Below are positions 11,721 to 24,900 of a DNA stretch of 36,263 nt, in pieces. The notes beneath the pieces are model-generated. The model did no database searches, was not told the origin of the DNA, and saw nothing but the letters and a program-made list of their open reading frames with translations. How positions within the stretch are numbered: the stretch's first letter is position 1; the number at the start of each line of letters is the position of its first letter. The DNA is from Priapulus caudatus (taxonomy: Eukaryota; Priapulida; Priapulimorpha; Priapulimorphida; Priapulidae), in NCBI RefSeq assembly GCF_000485595.1, contig NW_014577088.1, forward strand, positions 46,983 to 83,245, read 5' to 3'. The position numbers were made by a program, and so were the translations under genes.

Positions 11721-11939
11721 TAATTCATGTGGGCATGATGTCACACACAACTACGTTCATTGGCTAAACAACCGAATAGCGTGGTTAGGGAGTTTCCGAT
11801 TATAAACAGGCGATTGCTCCGATTTACATTTTGGCAGAGTGAGAGTTTTCTGCAGGAATTCACCAGATATCTCCGGGTAAAATGTACCACAGTTTAGAGC
11901 ATAGCCAGTCATGTTGTGAGGATTCCCTACCAGGTGCAT

Positions 11940-12133
11940 TTATACATTGATTTATAGCCCTGTTACAGAGCGAACGTTTACACAAGTAGAGTAAGTGCCT
12001 TGTCATGATCATAGTTTCCTTAATATTATTTTTATTATATATAGACCTACTTGGTTAGCTGCTGGGCCTAGTTGAAAGTGAAACGTGGAGAATGAGCAGA
12101 TTGCTACCATTGTCGTAGTACCGTCGTTATAAG
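11940..12133. other. Presumed 5' flank of PIKfyve
   Basis: AT-rich, with TATATATAG at about 12036-12044, roughly 90 bp before the ATG. Possible promoter or 5' UTR; nothing decisive. Confidence 0.3.
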
Positions 12134-12242
12134 ATGTCATCACCTCGCAACAAACTGACAGAGTTTGCACCACTGAGCTCTGAAATTAAGCAACAATCTG
12201 GATCAGGATTTCTCCTCACGAGATTTTTTAAGAAAAGCAAAG
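12134..12242 (+). CDS. PIKFYVE: PIKfyve exon 1 (start codon)
   Basis: The ATG at 12134 opens MSSPRNKLTEFAPLSSE, which matches the family N-terminus (HLTHFKPLTP...FVNLFRFNK in human), followed by LLTRFFKKSK. An in-frame TAG at 12116-12118 supports this start if no upstream coding exon exists. The donor is G|GTATAG, phase 1. A 5' UTR exon further upstream cannot be excluded, because AAG sits directly before the ATG. Confidence 0.8.
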
Positions 12243-15200
12243 GTATAGTTGTATTTGATCTGGGGATCATCAGAGGTAAAATCTCAAAATCAGCTAGAAT
12301 ATACCATAGGCGCCGCACACATGTATAAATTCAAGCTACAGATTGAAAACACATTGGAAATCATTTAAAAGATATTTTCTCACCTGCCGTGTATTCCACG
12401 CGCAAGCTTACTGGTTTTACTTACTTCCCAGATTCATCACGTGAAGGGAGTTCGTCGCATTCCCCATCTCCAAATACAGCCGAGAATAGAAAGGATGTGT
12501 ATACCGTCTCGTCTACTAGCACGAGTTCAGGCAATGACCAGCGTGAGGTGAAGAAGGTCCCGGATAAAACGCAATATGTTCCCTGTTCTGCTCACAGGAG
12601 AGGGCGGTCGATCACGGAGGACGAACTTTTGGAACGAAGCAAAAGTCGTCAAGTTCTCACTGGGCCAGAGGTTGCCCAGACCAGAACAGCACAGACTGTT
12701 CTCAAAAGGCTACGCAGTATCTTGGATCATACGAATCAGGTTTGAATGCACTATGAATTGCACTTTGAATGCACTTGAATACAGGTTGAATGTGTATATA
12801 TGTCTAATTACAGTTGCTTCATGGTTAGTTAATGGTGTTCATTTCTGTGTCTGGTCATGAATTCAATAATCAAATCAGATTAATTCATGAACAAGAATAT
12901 TGCTGGAACAACTAGTACAATTGTATATCATATTCATAAGAGACAGTTCCCTGGTTAACTAGGTTTAGGTGTTAGAAGCTTGCCATTTAAACGTTTATAT
13001 TACATTGATATCATGTATTAATAAATTATAATTATATCTGTTAATGTGTTTAATTGCAAGGTATAATTCAGATTAAACTCCTATCCCAACTACACCCTAA
13101 ACTACCAGAAGTGCTCACAGTCTACTATATAAAATTTGACTAGATAACTAACTAGCTGTGTATATACACAGCTAGTTAGTTATCTAGTCAAATTTTATCT
13201 TGGAGTACAAATTAATAAAGGTTATCTTTGCACCCTGGACAGGGCTCGAATTAACCGACGGCACCGACGGCAATTGCCGTCGGTGCCCCTGAAAATCCAA
13301 CCCGACCGACGGCAGTCACCTGCCTTGCCCTTTTGTGTAATTGCCGTCGGTGCCCTTCAATCTACTGCCCTAGTTCCGTTTTTAGTCGAATCAACATAAC
13401 ACGTGCGCGTGCGTGCTATAGTTGCAATGATGAGCTAAAAACCGATAGTCGCAGGAGGGAATAATAACAGCATCGGATAATTATTCGCTCCTGATAGCGG
13501 GCATGTAAAATTTCTTGTTACTGTACTTCCATTAGCAGAGGTGGGTACAGGGGTCGGTGTTACGGTGTAAGCTTACATGGGGGCATATTGTTTTGCACAT
13601 TAAAAGCAAGACGATGTTGATGTACTAATTTGTTATGAGTTTTCCTTTTTTTTACAAAAGTGCCTTGGTGCCCTTCTCAAATTTTGAGAGTTGCCTTGGT
13701 GCCTTTCTATTTTAGAGAAAATTCAAGGCGATTTCTCACATGCCCTAAAAAAATTGCCTTGCCCTTCTCGTCGCTTAATTTGAGCCCTGACCCTGGATTT
13801 GCACATCTCTTATTCGGTGATTGACCAATGTGATCTTCATCCAGGGAACCTGATAGTGATTACTTCCTTTGACGCTATTCAGACTCTGAAGGAGTATGAC
13901 GACAGTGACTTGAAGCAGTACTGGATGCCTGACAGCAGCTGTAAGGAGTGCTATGATTGTGGGGACAAGTTCACCACGTTTCGCCGCCGCCATCACTGCA
14001 GAGTCTGCGGGCAGATCTTCTGCAGTAGGTGTTGCAACCAGGAAGTTCCAGGAAAACTCATGGGATGCACAGGTGAGTGAGGTTCTCCAGGAAATCAAAT
14101 AGTGTCCCCTTAAATCAAACATATTCGAGTAAGTTAGCTATTATATGTTTTTTCAAATGTTCATGTTTTGAATTTATTCAAAGGTGGATATTATTTATTA
14201 CCTTTGAAGGAGTTGTGTGTAGAAGTAACATAGAAGTAACCAGCAAGTAACAGAATAAGTACAGTTGAAGTAAGTAGTGTAGAAGTAGCCAGCTGAGAAC
14301 CTGTCAGTTATTATGTGCACGTGTAAATAGTTGGAAAATTCGTATTTATACTAAATTGTGTATGACAGGTGACCTCCGTGTGTGCACCTACTGCTGTAAG
14401 ATGGTGCTAAGCTATGCGCAGAGCTCGGATTCATCATACGACCTCGCTAGCCTTCAGGAGAACATGTCCTCTCTTGTGGCCACCATCGAGAGCGACTCCG
14501 ACAGCTACACCGAAACAAGCCGCACCCCTTCCAAGAAACGTCGCTCGTTCTTCTGGGAGGAGGACCTTCTCAAGCCGGTCGGCACGGAATCTTTTCCCAG
14601 CGTCAACTCGCTCCCCCGCCTCGCGACCCACCCGTTCGACATCACTCCCATCTCGGAATTTGCCAAGGGCGATCAGTTCTTCCAGGAGAGGAAAGCTCTG
14701 GTGGAGGATTCGGCACAGCTTAAGGAGCTGTGGTGTCAAATCACCAATCCGATCCATGGTGTTGAGTTACAGAACCGCAGGCATAGACTGCGCAACTACA
14801 CAAACTGTATCGTCGGCAATGAATTGGTGGACTGGCTACTAAGGAACGATAAAGCTTCAGATAGGTTTGTATATGAGGAGTAACTATTATAACCTGTAAT
14901 TTACGATGATAATTATAAGTTGCGATTAAATCTGATGCTGTAATAGTTGCTTAAAAAGCCATCACAGTGATTTTAAAGTGGGCAGTATAAGACATTTTAT
15001 TTCTAACTGTGTACTAGTTGTTTAATAATTCTGTGTTGTATTGTCAGGTACCAAGCTGGTGCCATAGGGCAAGCATTGATGGATGCCAAATTTCTCGAAT
15101 GTGTCACCACACATGCTCAGATATTTTCTGATGAATACCAGCTGTACAAAGCTGGAAAGGTATTACTCTTTAGAAGTGCAGGTTCTAGTATCTTGTATTA

Positions 15201-18200
15201 TAGTCAATGTGTAGAAGTAATTGTGAGAAAGAGCAAATTGTTATTATAACGGTAACTAGCTCACATTCGGATGATGAATTATAAACTATAAAAACTTGTA
15301 AGGGTTTGGCCAAAAAGTTAGATGCAGTACAGTTGTCAACATTCATAAATCACAAGAAGAAAGGATGTGCCAAGTTATAAAAAAATATAGACTTACTGTC
15401 AAAAAGGTAATCTCGGACGATAGATGAAATTACGCGTGTTGTTAATATATGAATAAAATCTTGCATATAATATATTTTAACGCATATTTATATCTCTAGG
15501 GGTAGAAATTAACTTTTGAACAAGGGAGTCCAACAGACTCCCTACCCTCAAAAAGAGAGTCCGCAGCAAAATGAGGAAGTCTGCAGTCTGAGGTTCAAAA
15601 TTAAAGATATAAACAATAACTCATGTGCTTATTTTTAAGATTCATGCAGTTGCACGTCTCCCAAATTTTCTTTGGACAGTAGCTGAAAAAATACAGTAAT
15701 TCCGCGAGGCCGTGCTCCGGAACGAACTAGTTAGTATGGCAGAATTTTTAGGGAGTCCCACAGACTCCCTGCATATGTCAAATCAGGGAGTCCGACAGTA
15801 AATCAGGGAGTATTTGACTCCGGACTCCCGTTAATTTTGCACCTTGTATCTCCCTATTACTTTAAGGCAGCAAAGTTAGATAGTCCAACAGACACATGCA
15901 TTCATGGAGAACATGTACAGTTGGAAGAGGACCAAGAACCTACCTGGTTTAAGGAGATACAAAGAGAAGAAGAAGAGATATCTCGTCCTGATGCGCAGGA
16001 GAAGGAAAAAGACGAGAGTAAGTGCAGCAAGAAGTTCATACTGGAGTAGAAAGCAAGATTTGATTCGAACGAAGTAAAGTGGCAGAGTAGATCCAACAAG
16101 CATACTTACAATTATAAGCATATTAAATATCTTGTTAAATGCTCAACTACAGTGTCAGTTGTATATATCCTAGTTACATTACTGGTCATGTTGTGTGTAG
16201 AGAGCAGATCACGGTCTAGTTTATTGGAATCCCGAAACGAGCAGTCTACGAGTTCCATTGACAGCCTAGAGAGCTCTGGTGCAACATTCTACCTAAACCT
16301 GGATGAGGAAAAAGGACAGGCTGGAGTCTCGGTAAAGAAGAGGGAGACGAAGCAAGAGAAACACCAAAGTGAGACGTGATAAATGTATCACATAGCATAG
16401 ATGTTTGCTTAATTGTCGCTAAATATGCCTGAGGAGAGTTGTAACTATTCTGCCAGTTGTTTTGTTAAAGAATTACTTTTTACAAGTATAATTAAACATT
16501 GTTAAGTGTATCGTTAAAATATCTATTTAGTGAACCACCACATATTTGCTGGAAGCTATGGTAAATTTTACCCGACATTTTAAAATGCATTTCTGTTTTG
16601 GTAGTTTTATCTGGCAAGGCACTCGATGTTAGACAAACATCAATGGGGGAAAATGCTATTGGTAGCATGCTAAACACACTAACATCTTCTGGAACCCAGG
16701 ATGACTTCATAAAAGGTTAGTTATTATCTTGCTTCTCCCAAAGTATTGTAGTAGAGATGTAATAAATGCATAACTCTTTTTAAATGACTAGTAAGAGCTC
16801 GAATGCCTGCCTGAGGTAGAAAACATAGACCAGCTCTACGAAGGAGGATATTCACTGCACTATATGCCACGTAGATTTGACTAGCAAATTGTTTAATTTC
16901 ATGAAGCTATAGGGTTAGCGACGACCATTCAAGCTCAAATGCAATAACTATCATAAAACAAAGAATTGTCATTGCATTTATTTTAATATTCACATGAATT
17001 TTTAGCTGGTTGCTATCGTTATTACTCTTGCTGCTTCAGGGGCATTGTCAGTGAAGAGCAGTGATACTATCATGTCGGCTGAGAAGGCAGACTACTGGCA
17101 GACAGGGACCAGTGCATTGATGTCTGAGGACAGGGAGGTCTTCAAACTGTTTAGGTGCCACTAAAATTGTATATGACGTTTTAGAGCTGATTGCCCCTGT
17201 GTGCATCGGTGTGTGTATCTGTGACAGTGTCAGATGAGGCAGAAGTTATGTGAGTTAGCATGAGGATGCTGGTTTTATTAATGGTCGCCATCAATGTAAG
17301 TCTGATTCTATGCGCTCTGCTATGCTAGTGGATCGCTTAAACCAAGTCTTCCGTGTAAGGTCGTTTTGATACAATGTTCAACACTTTAACGACCGTCCGG
17401 GCTATGAACACATCCATGTGGCAGTAATAATGCATTAGAAATTAGTGAGGCAGCATAGAAAATTTAAAATTTATTGTGTTTTGTTAAAAAGCCACAAAAT
17501 TTAGCACTGATATACATGCACGCACGCATACACGCACACAGACACGCACACACACACACACATACACGCATGTACAGACACATATGAAGCCTATAAAATT
17601 TGGTACTGGATTGCCATGGTGGGCAAAAAATGGTGGTTGAGCAATTTAATCGATATTAATTCGTTATAATGTTGCAGTGCGGCAGCTAACTATCACATGG
17701 TGGCATTGCTGAAGCAGCTGCTCAGCTCAGAATGTCTCTCCCTGACATGGAGCGATGTGATAATGTCACTTGCGATGAGGATAGCAGAGACTGTTCGACC
17801 GGATGTCAAGCATGAAGGTGATGACATGGACATTCGTCAGTACGTTCACATCAAAAAGGTGAGAAAATCTAAAATTAAAGGTGGGAAAATCGATGAAAAG
17901 GTCATTTATGCTGTCCGTGGCTACTTCTTTCTCGAATCATTGAGATAATAGTGTGACTGTACGTATTCGATTACGGAAGTGATGAGAATTTAGCATGAGG
18001 TCTGTCACTAACACGTTTAGCAACTCAGATTCTTGTCTTGCAGCTTTCATTTGCCCCGTGTCTTCCACTACTTTTCAGTTGTATTTCTGAAATGTATGAC
18101 GAGATATGCTGTTTTGCTATGAGCATGGTCAGCATTGAAAGTTAAAATTTTGCTACGCGGCAGTCCTCTATAATTAAACGCGTAAACATCAGGGTAGACG

Positions 18201-18914
18201 TAGTTCATATTCCACATAATTTAAGAGCTTAATGTGGTGGAATACTTTAATGATTATATATTAAACTGAAGTATACGTTTTTACTCGGTTAATAATGCAT
18301 GTAAGCACGTGTGGCAGCCACCTGATTAGACTGCATGGTTTAACTTGTGACAGGTGCCTGGAGCGAGCAAAACGGATACCAAAATCATTCATGGAATAGT
18401 CTGCAGTAAGAATGTAGCACACAAAAATATGATGACTCAGATCACCAATCCAAAGGTGTTGCTGCTCCGATCTGCAATCGAGTACCAGAGAGTGGAAAAT
18501 AAGTTCTCGTCAATCGATCCTGTGGTGATGCAGGTACATGAATGATTAGATATACCTATTGCATTCTTTATTGCAGGTGTATGCATATAGCGTGGCCCTA
18601 CTACTGGTTTTTAGCACGTTTACAAAATGTGAAGATTAGTAGACAACATTGGTAATTTTACGTTACTAATTAGTAAATAAAATTACCAGATACAATGCAA
18701 GTAAAATTGCATGTGAAGTATCATCAAATTGTGGATTAGTACCAATAACCTACATAACCTAGTTCATGGATCTAGGTTTATGGATGTACAGTTTTTTTGT
18801 AAATTAAATGGTTAACAACCTTACATCAAATTAGCACATATGATAAGGCATGAAATTCCTATAGTTTAGCATTGGTGGTTAAACAAATATCATCAAGAAT
18901 CCAAAGGGAGCATT

Positions 18915-18951
<37 letters not shown>

Positions 18952-21900
18952 TAGATATACTATATACTACCGAATTGCGAACCCAACTGCTCTCTTATCA
19001 GGAGAAGGAGTTTTTGCGCAACTCTGTGGCCAAGTTGGCAGGAATGGGGCCGGATGTGATTCTTGTGGAAAAGTCTGCATCGCGATTAGCTCAGGACTTC
19101 ATCCTTGAGACTGGTATGAGTCTAGTGATGAATGTCAAGCCGGTAAGTGAAGTAAAGCGTTTTTCTCTTCTAAGATGGAGCTTGTGTTGTGGGGTCGATC
19201 CCTATAGTAACCTATCTTCTAAGATGGAGCTTGTGTTGTGGGGTCGATCCCTATAGTAACCTATCTTCTAAGATGGAGCTTGTGTTGTGGGGTCGATCCC
19301 TATAGTAACCTATCTCAAATGTTGAATTCCATACAGTCGAGTATAGAAGCTTATGGGTCAACTGGATTTGAATATTAATAAGTTCATTCACTATTATAAA
19401 AACTTATGGTTGTAATAATTATTTGTGCTGCAGTCTGTGCTGTCAAGAGTGGCACGATGCACACAGGCCGATGTTGTGCAGTCGATAGAGGGGCAGATCA
19501 CGCGGCCTCGACTTGGTTTTTGTCACCAGTTTGGGGTGTATCCATTCAACATTCAGCCTCACAAGCCAGATGGTAATGAGAACTATTTTATATTACTATG
19601 GCTTTACTATCATAAAAGTAAAAGTGATTTCTCTAAAATAACATTTTATCATTTAAAGAAATGAAATTGTGATATGAATATATTATGGTAACAAATGGTA
19701 TGTTGATTAAAACTATTTTATAAATCTTGTAATCACTTATTTTTTGTTGCCATTGCACAGATGCTAAATTACAGCAGGAAAGGTAGTTGTCTGGTCGCAT
19801 GTAACTATCAAAATTACATTTTTAAATAGAAATGAACAAACAGCTGTTGAAGTAAAGCCTGTAAAAAGACAATATCATAGTTAACTTAATTCTATACGGT
19901 ATCGGTTTTTATGCTACACTGTCATTCTCAACTAACCATATAATTGCTATTTAGTACTGTAAGTAAGATGTCTCATTAATTAATTGAGTGTAAGATAATT
20001 ACTATCATACAGGTGAGCTGACTTGGCCAGTCATTTGAGTATGTATACATTCTTGCAGGAAAAGTGAAAAACCTGATGTATTTCGACGGCTGTGCATCAC
20101 ACTTGTACTGCACCGTAATTCTGAGAGGGGGTAGCACTGCAGAACTAAAGAAGGTATAAACAGCGGTACAAAAAATCTGTGAAACGTCTAAAAACGGGTA
20201 GCGACGATGTAAACAAAAATATCCCACCGTCCTTGATAGCAGCTATAATTACTCATTTACTCTCTGATGTAACGGAGGCAGTAATCTGCGATTGTATCAT
20301 AAACAGGTGAAAGAGATTCTGCAACTGATGATATACGTGGCCTACCATAACCGGTTAGAGACTTGCTTTCTCATGGATGAGTCTGTCATGCCGATGGCAA
20401 AGAAGTTTCCGGCCACATCAATCCAGAGTCCCGAGAGCGAGAATGTGTTGCAGACGACAGCGTTTGCCAATTCTACCAACATGGGTAAAAAACCAGGACA
20501 CTCGTTCACCGACCTTTTGGGAAAGACCGAGTCGGATGAAGCGCGTGAGGAAGATCAGAGTGATGCATCCATGGTGAATAAGTGGATCGATTATTCCGTT
20601 CTGGAAAGTGATGACTCGCTGTTCAAAACTGTGTCGTCCGATGCCGAGAAAATTAAACTGCATGCTGATACAAAAACGCACAAGCTTCAAGGCAAGCATC
20701 AACGCATTAATTCCGGTGACGGGCTAGCAGAAATGCAGGCCGAGGTGGAAAGCAATGAGCTAGACAACGCGATTTCACTGAGCGCAGAAGCGTTGCCACC
20801 TGAGTGTGCCAGCGAGCCGAATCTTCACCCGATTACGCCGTATCAAAACGACGACCTCACGAACCAGTACGTCAGCAAGCGGTCGTCGGGCGACCTCGGG
20901 AGGAGCACGTCCGACGGCGACGTGCTGCCGATCGAGGCGGGAGCGTCCGTCGAATTGCAGCATCACAGGAGAGTCGGCGCGCTGACGTGCGACGACAGTC
21001 CGGCGGCTGCGACCCCGACGACGAGGCAGGGCCGAGCGGTGAGCATAGGCGACATCGCTCGACGCACGCTGCGCATACAGACGCTCGAGAACGCCGTCGA
21101 CGACGACGACGTCGCCGCCACCGCGTCGCCGCGTCTCGCGATGCGCTCGCTGTGCGAAGATAGAGCGCTGACCGCTGCGCTGGCCGCCGTATACGGGGCC
21201 TCGCCGCGCGCCGGCGCGCCGCACGGAAGCGTTGCCGACAACGTGTTCTGCACACCGATGCCCGTCGCGCGGAAACGCGAGCCTTATGCACGGCAGAGCG
21301 TGGCGGAGGAGGGGCCGACGGAGGAGGAGGAGGCGGGCGACGAGTACACAGACCCGCTGCAGCGCTACCTGCACTCGAAGGACGAGAGCGTGTTCAAGAC
21401 GACGGACGAGAGCCTGACGCTGCGCACGGCCCACCACGCCGTCGACCAGTTCCGCAAGGCGCTCGACGACGTCGTGCTCTCCGTGTCGCCGAACCTCAAG
21501 TACGCGCCGCCCTTCCTCGAGACGCAGCCGGGCCGCCGCTGCATCCTGCGCGAGTACCTCCCCGTCGAGATCTACCGCTCGCAGCTCTTCGGCAAGAAGG
21601 ACGCGCGCTGCAGGCCGAGGCTCGACAGGGATGTCGGGAACGGGAGCGAGGTGGGCGGCGACGGTGGCGGCGGCAGCGTGCGCTACCTTCCCTCGCATCC
21701 GTTCCTGCTGGAGAGGTTCACGGCGGGCGTGTCGGAGACGAACGTACAGAACCTGCTGTCTGACTTCCGCGCGCGCGGCGGCACGATAACCCCCGTCTGC
21801 TGCGCCTGCGACCACGAGTGCGAGGAGGAGGCCAGTGACTGCACGGATGTGATAGTGCCAGCTGGGTTTCTGGAAAGCGCAAGTAGAAACGACTCGGATA

Positions 21901-24900
21901 GGAGGCAAGAAGAAACGACGTGGGACCCACGCAAGGTACTCGATCAGGCAATTGGATATTTGGTCTCAGCATTCCGTAGTCTTCTATATGTGAGCAGGTC
22001 TGCAATTGTTAGCTCATCTGACATAGTCAGATGCAGCTTGTAGAATCGCATGATCGTCCGTGCGTCCGTGCGTCCGTCCGTCCGTCCGTCCGTCCGTCCG
22101 GGCGTCAACAGTTGGGCACAAATCTTAACCGCTCGACGTACGGTCACGATATTCGGGACGTGGGGGGGTAATCCGAAAACGAGTTGGGATGTCGAAGCTG
22201 GGGGTCAAAGGTCAAAGGTCAAGAGGTGTAAAAGAAGGGGGAACATTCACTCCTTAACTTAAGGTATAGGGAGGAAATGCAGAATTGCGGCACAAATCTA
22301 AACGGCTCGACCTAGGCTCGTGATAGTCGGTGTATAGCATCATGGTAGGAAAAGCCATCACTGTGCCGAAATTGGAGGTCACAGGTCAAAGGTCAGTGGG
22401 CACAGGGCAGATTTTAGACATTTTCTGAGGACATGGTCTGACGGAGCGATTGAAAAACTTTTTTGTTTCAGCGGTGACCTAGTATTTTTATGGCTTTATT
22501 GAAAGGACCATGAAATGTCCCTTCTGCTGACATGCGAAGAGTAAGTGTCGGATAACCTTTTGACCCTCAAGAGGAGGGTTAAACTTGGATTTGTTGACTG
22601 TCTGTTAGAAAGAATTTGACTGCCGGGTTTGCTAGTAGAATCTATACATGCCTGGATGTATGAGGCTACAATGTCACAGTGAAATTTCAAAAGCTAAATT
22701 TGGTTAAAGAAGGTGTATGTTCCTTAAATCGTATAATTTCTATGTCATTCTGTACTGTCAGTATGTTACATGTAACGTATGCCACTGCCAGTGGCTGCTG
22801 CCAGTGCATGTGTTGGTGCAGTTTTTGCCTGCGTTAATTGGTTACAGGTGGCAGCTCTCTATTGCAATTTGCAGCCTGTAGGCTTGCGTAGGTAAATGGA
22901 TGAGTGCTTACCTATTCTGTCTTGCAAATAGTTGTTGCTACTACGTATGATGGGAGCTTCCATCTTTAATCTGAAGACACTTAAACGTACGCGCCATCTC
23001 GTGGCAACTTTCATAACGATCCCAACGAACATTCTTTTGGGAAGGTTCCTGATACCATCCCTGTGCATTCCACTGTTTCGGCGTGTATGTGAACACATTT
23101 GGGACTAACAGGGTTTACTAGAATCCCACCACTCCACCACAGAGTCACCGCAGTAGACGTTAGATGAGCGCTGTCGCTCTGCGGCACTTGTTACAGAGTA
23201 ATTTTAGTTTGGAGAAAAATTATTTTAGTAGTATGGTTTGTTCATTAACAATATTGACTTATTTCAGTATGACTGCCTGAATCCATACAATCACCAGAAA
23301 ATGGCAGTCCTGTTCAACAGCTACTCATATGTGTCAGCGAATGCACCCAATTACTGTGTCAATCCCTGGTATGTACAATGGTAGCAGAACAGTTATACAC
23401 ATAGACATTTTACAGCATAGTGTAATTAATACATAATACATAATGCATTCTTTCTCCTACAAGATGTTCTAGATTTAATAGCTCTATATGTGAATTTAAT
23501 TTACCTTCTGTTATATTCTGATGCTGTTACATTCTGTGTTGCATGTCTTGCTTTGGCTTCGCTCATGTTTCGAGAAAACCTGAAGATAGTGTGGGATAAA
23601 TGACTGACAGATGTGCGATTGGTTGCTTCAGGGTTGTAACTATGGATTTCTATGGGAGAAATGACATAACACTAGGAGCCTTCCTGGAACGCTATTGTTT
23701 TAGGTAAGTCCATTAAATTATGTAAGAAATGATAGTGGAATGTCGCAGTGAAATTTTATATACGTTTTTTTTTATAAATGAAGATGTATTTAAACACATG
23801 TCGTAGGAAAAAGTATTGATAGAGACTATGTCTGAACAGCTGAGCAATGTTGCATCATTCTTTTAGGCAGACATATCTGTGCCCTAGCGTGTTGTGTGAC
23901 ACACCAATGCTAGACCACATACGCAAGTTTTCCCACGAAGAAGGGTGTGTGCAAATAGACCTGCGCAAACTAGAACAACCCATCCCTGGTCCAGGAGAGA
24001 ATATACTCATGTGGAGTTGGTGTAGGAAATGCAGACAGGCAAGTCTAACCTTTTCAACAACATTCTTACTCATGTTCACACCTATTATTATGTAAAACCA
24101 GTGAAATAATTTGATGACAAAATCAGGACAACACACTTGTGGGCGTATTATAAAATTATAATGTAATCGAATTTGATTTGTCTTTCAGGTGACCCCAGTA
24201 GTACCAATGTCAAGGTCAACATGGTCCATGTCCTTTGCCAAATATCTCGAGCTACGTTTCCATGGTTACCAGTATGGCTGTCGAGCAGAGCAGGATGTCA
24301 CATGCACACATTCTCTACATCATGATTACTACCAGTACTTCGGCAGTGGAGAATACGTTGCCTCCTTCAAGTAAGTATCCATGTGTGCGTGTGTGTGTGC
24401 GTCTCTGTGTGTGTGCGTGCCTGCGTGCATGCGTTCGTGCGTGTGCGTGCATGCGTGCATACTAGGGCAATGCCAATGAGGTTATAGAATGATGAAAATT
24501 GAAATGGTGTGAATAATTTATGTTGAAAATGTTTATAAAGCATAATTGTTACGTAAATTCTTAATTAATATCACTATAAACAAAGTACCAAATATCGTTT
24601 ATGCTATTTTAACGCTAATGCAATAAGTCATACATATTATGAATTTAGACTGTATGTATGTATGTATTAGTTTCCCAAATACTAGTTTTCTTACTGTTCT
24701 GTAGGTATTCGCCGATTTTACTAAGGGAAATCTGCCTGCCACCTTCCATCATCACCGTAAAAGAAGATCGAATCAAACACAATGATATCATAGAGAACGT
24801 GAAGTACCTCGCTGTAAAGTAAGCCAACACCTTCTTTTCTGCCAAGATATTAAAAAAATCAGAAGTTACAGCAGGCATTCAACAGTGGAATTAAATTGAA

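Larger units (their letters stand above)
10970..11910. repeat. Inverted pair of a coding-like ~110-bp repeat flanking a mariner MITE
   Basis: 10970-11070 and the reverse complement of 11800-11910 are similar (GAGATATCT, AATTCCTGC, GAAAACTC, AAATGTAAAT, GGAGCAA). In matching frames both encode Y-PEIS--FL-KT-T--KCK-EQ. Probably part of an older repeat family; no known protein recognised. Confidence 0.7.

Noticed and set aside
16201-16331. Shorter exon 7 ending at GTAAAG
   Set aside because: It would leave phase 0, and exon 8 would then be read in a frame with stops. The later GTGAGA donor fits.
16492-16710. 72-codon minus-strand frame
   Set aside because: It overlaps exon 8 in antisense and resembles nothing.
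19761-19782. Possible microexon between exons 13 and 14
   Set aside because: It has AG and GT borders, but 22 nt shifts the phase and breaks the otherwise perfect exon 13-14 join.
20775-21908. Long 377-codon open frame on the minus strand
   Set aside because: It is antisense to conserved PIKfyve exon 15 and arises from its GC-rich codon use. It is Arg/Ala/Val-rich with no domain.
21936-22043. Extension of exon 15 to its stop codon
   Set aside because: A phase-0 donor at 21936 joins the conserved YDCLNPYNHQ exon. The tail is intron running into a repeat.
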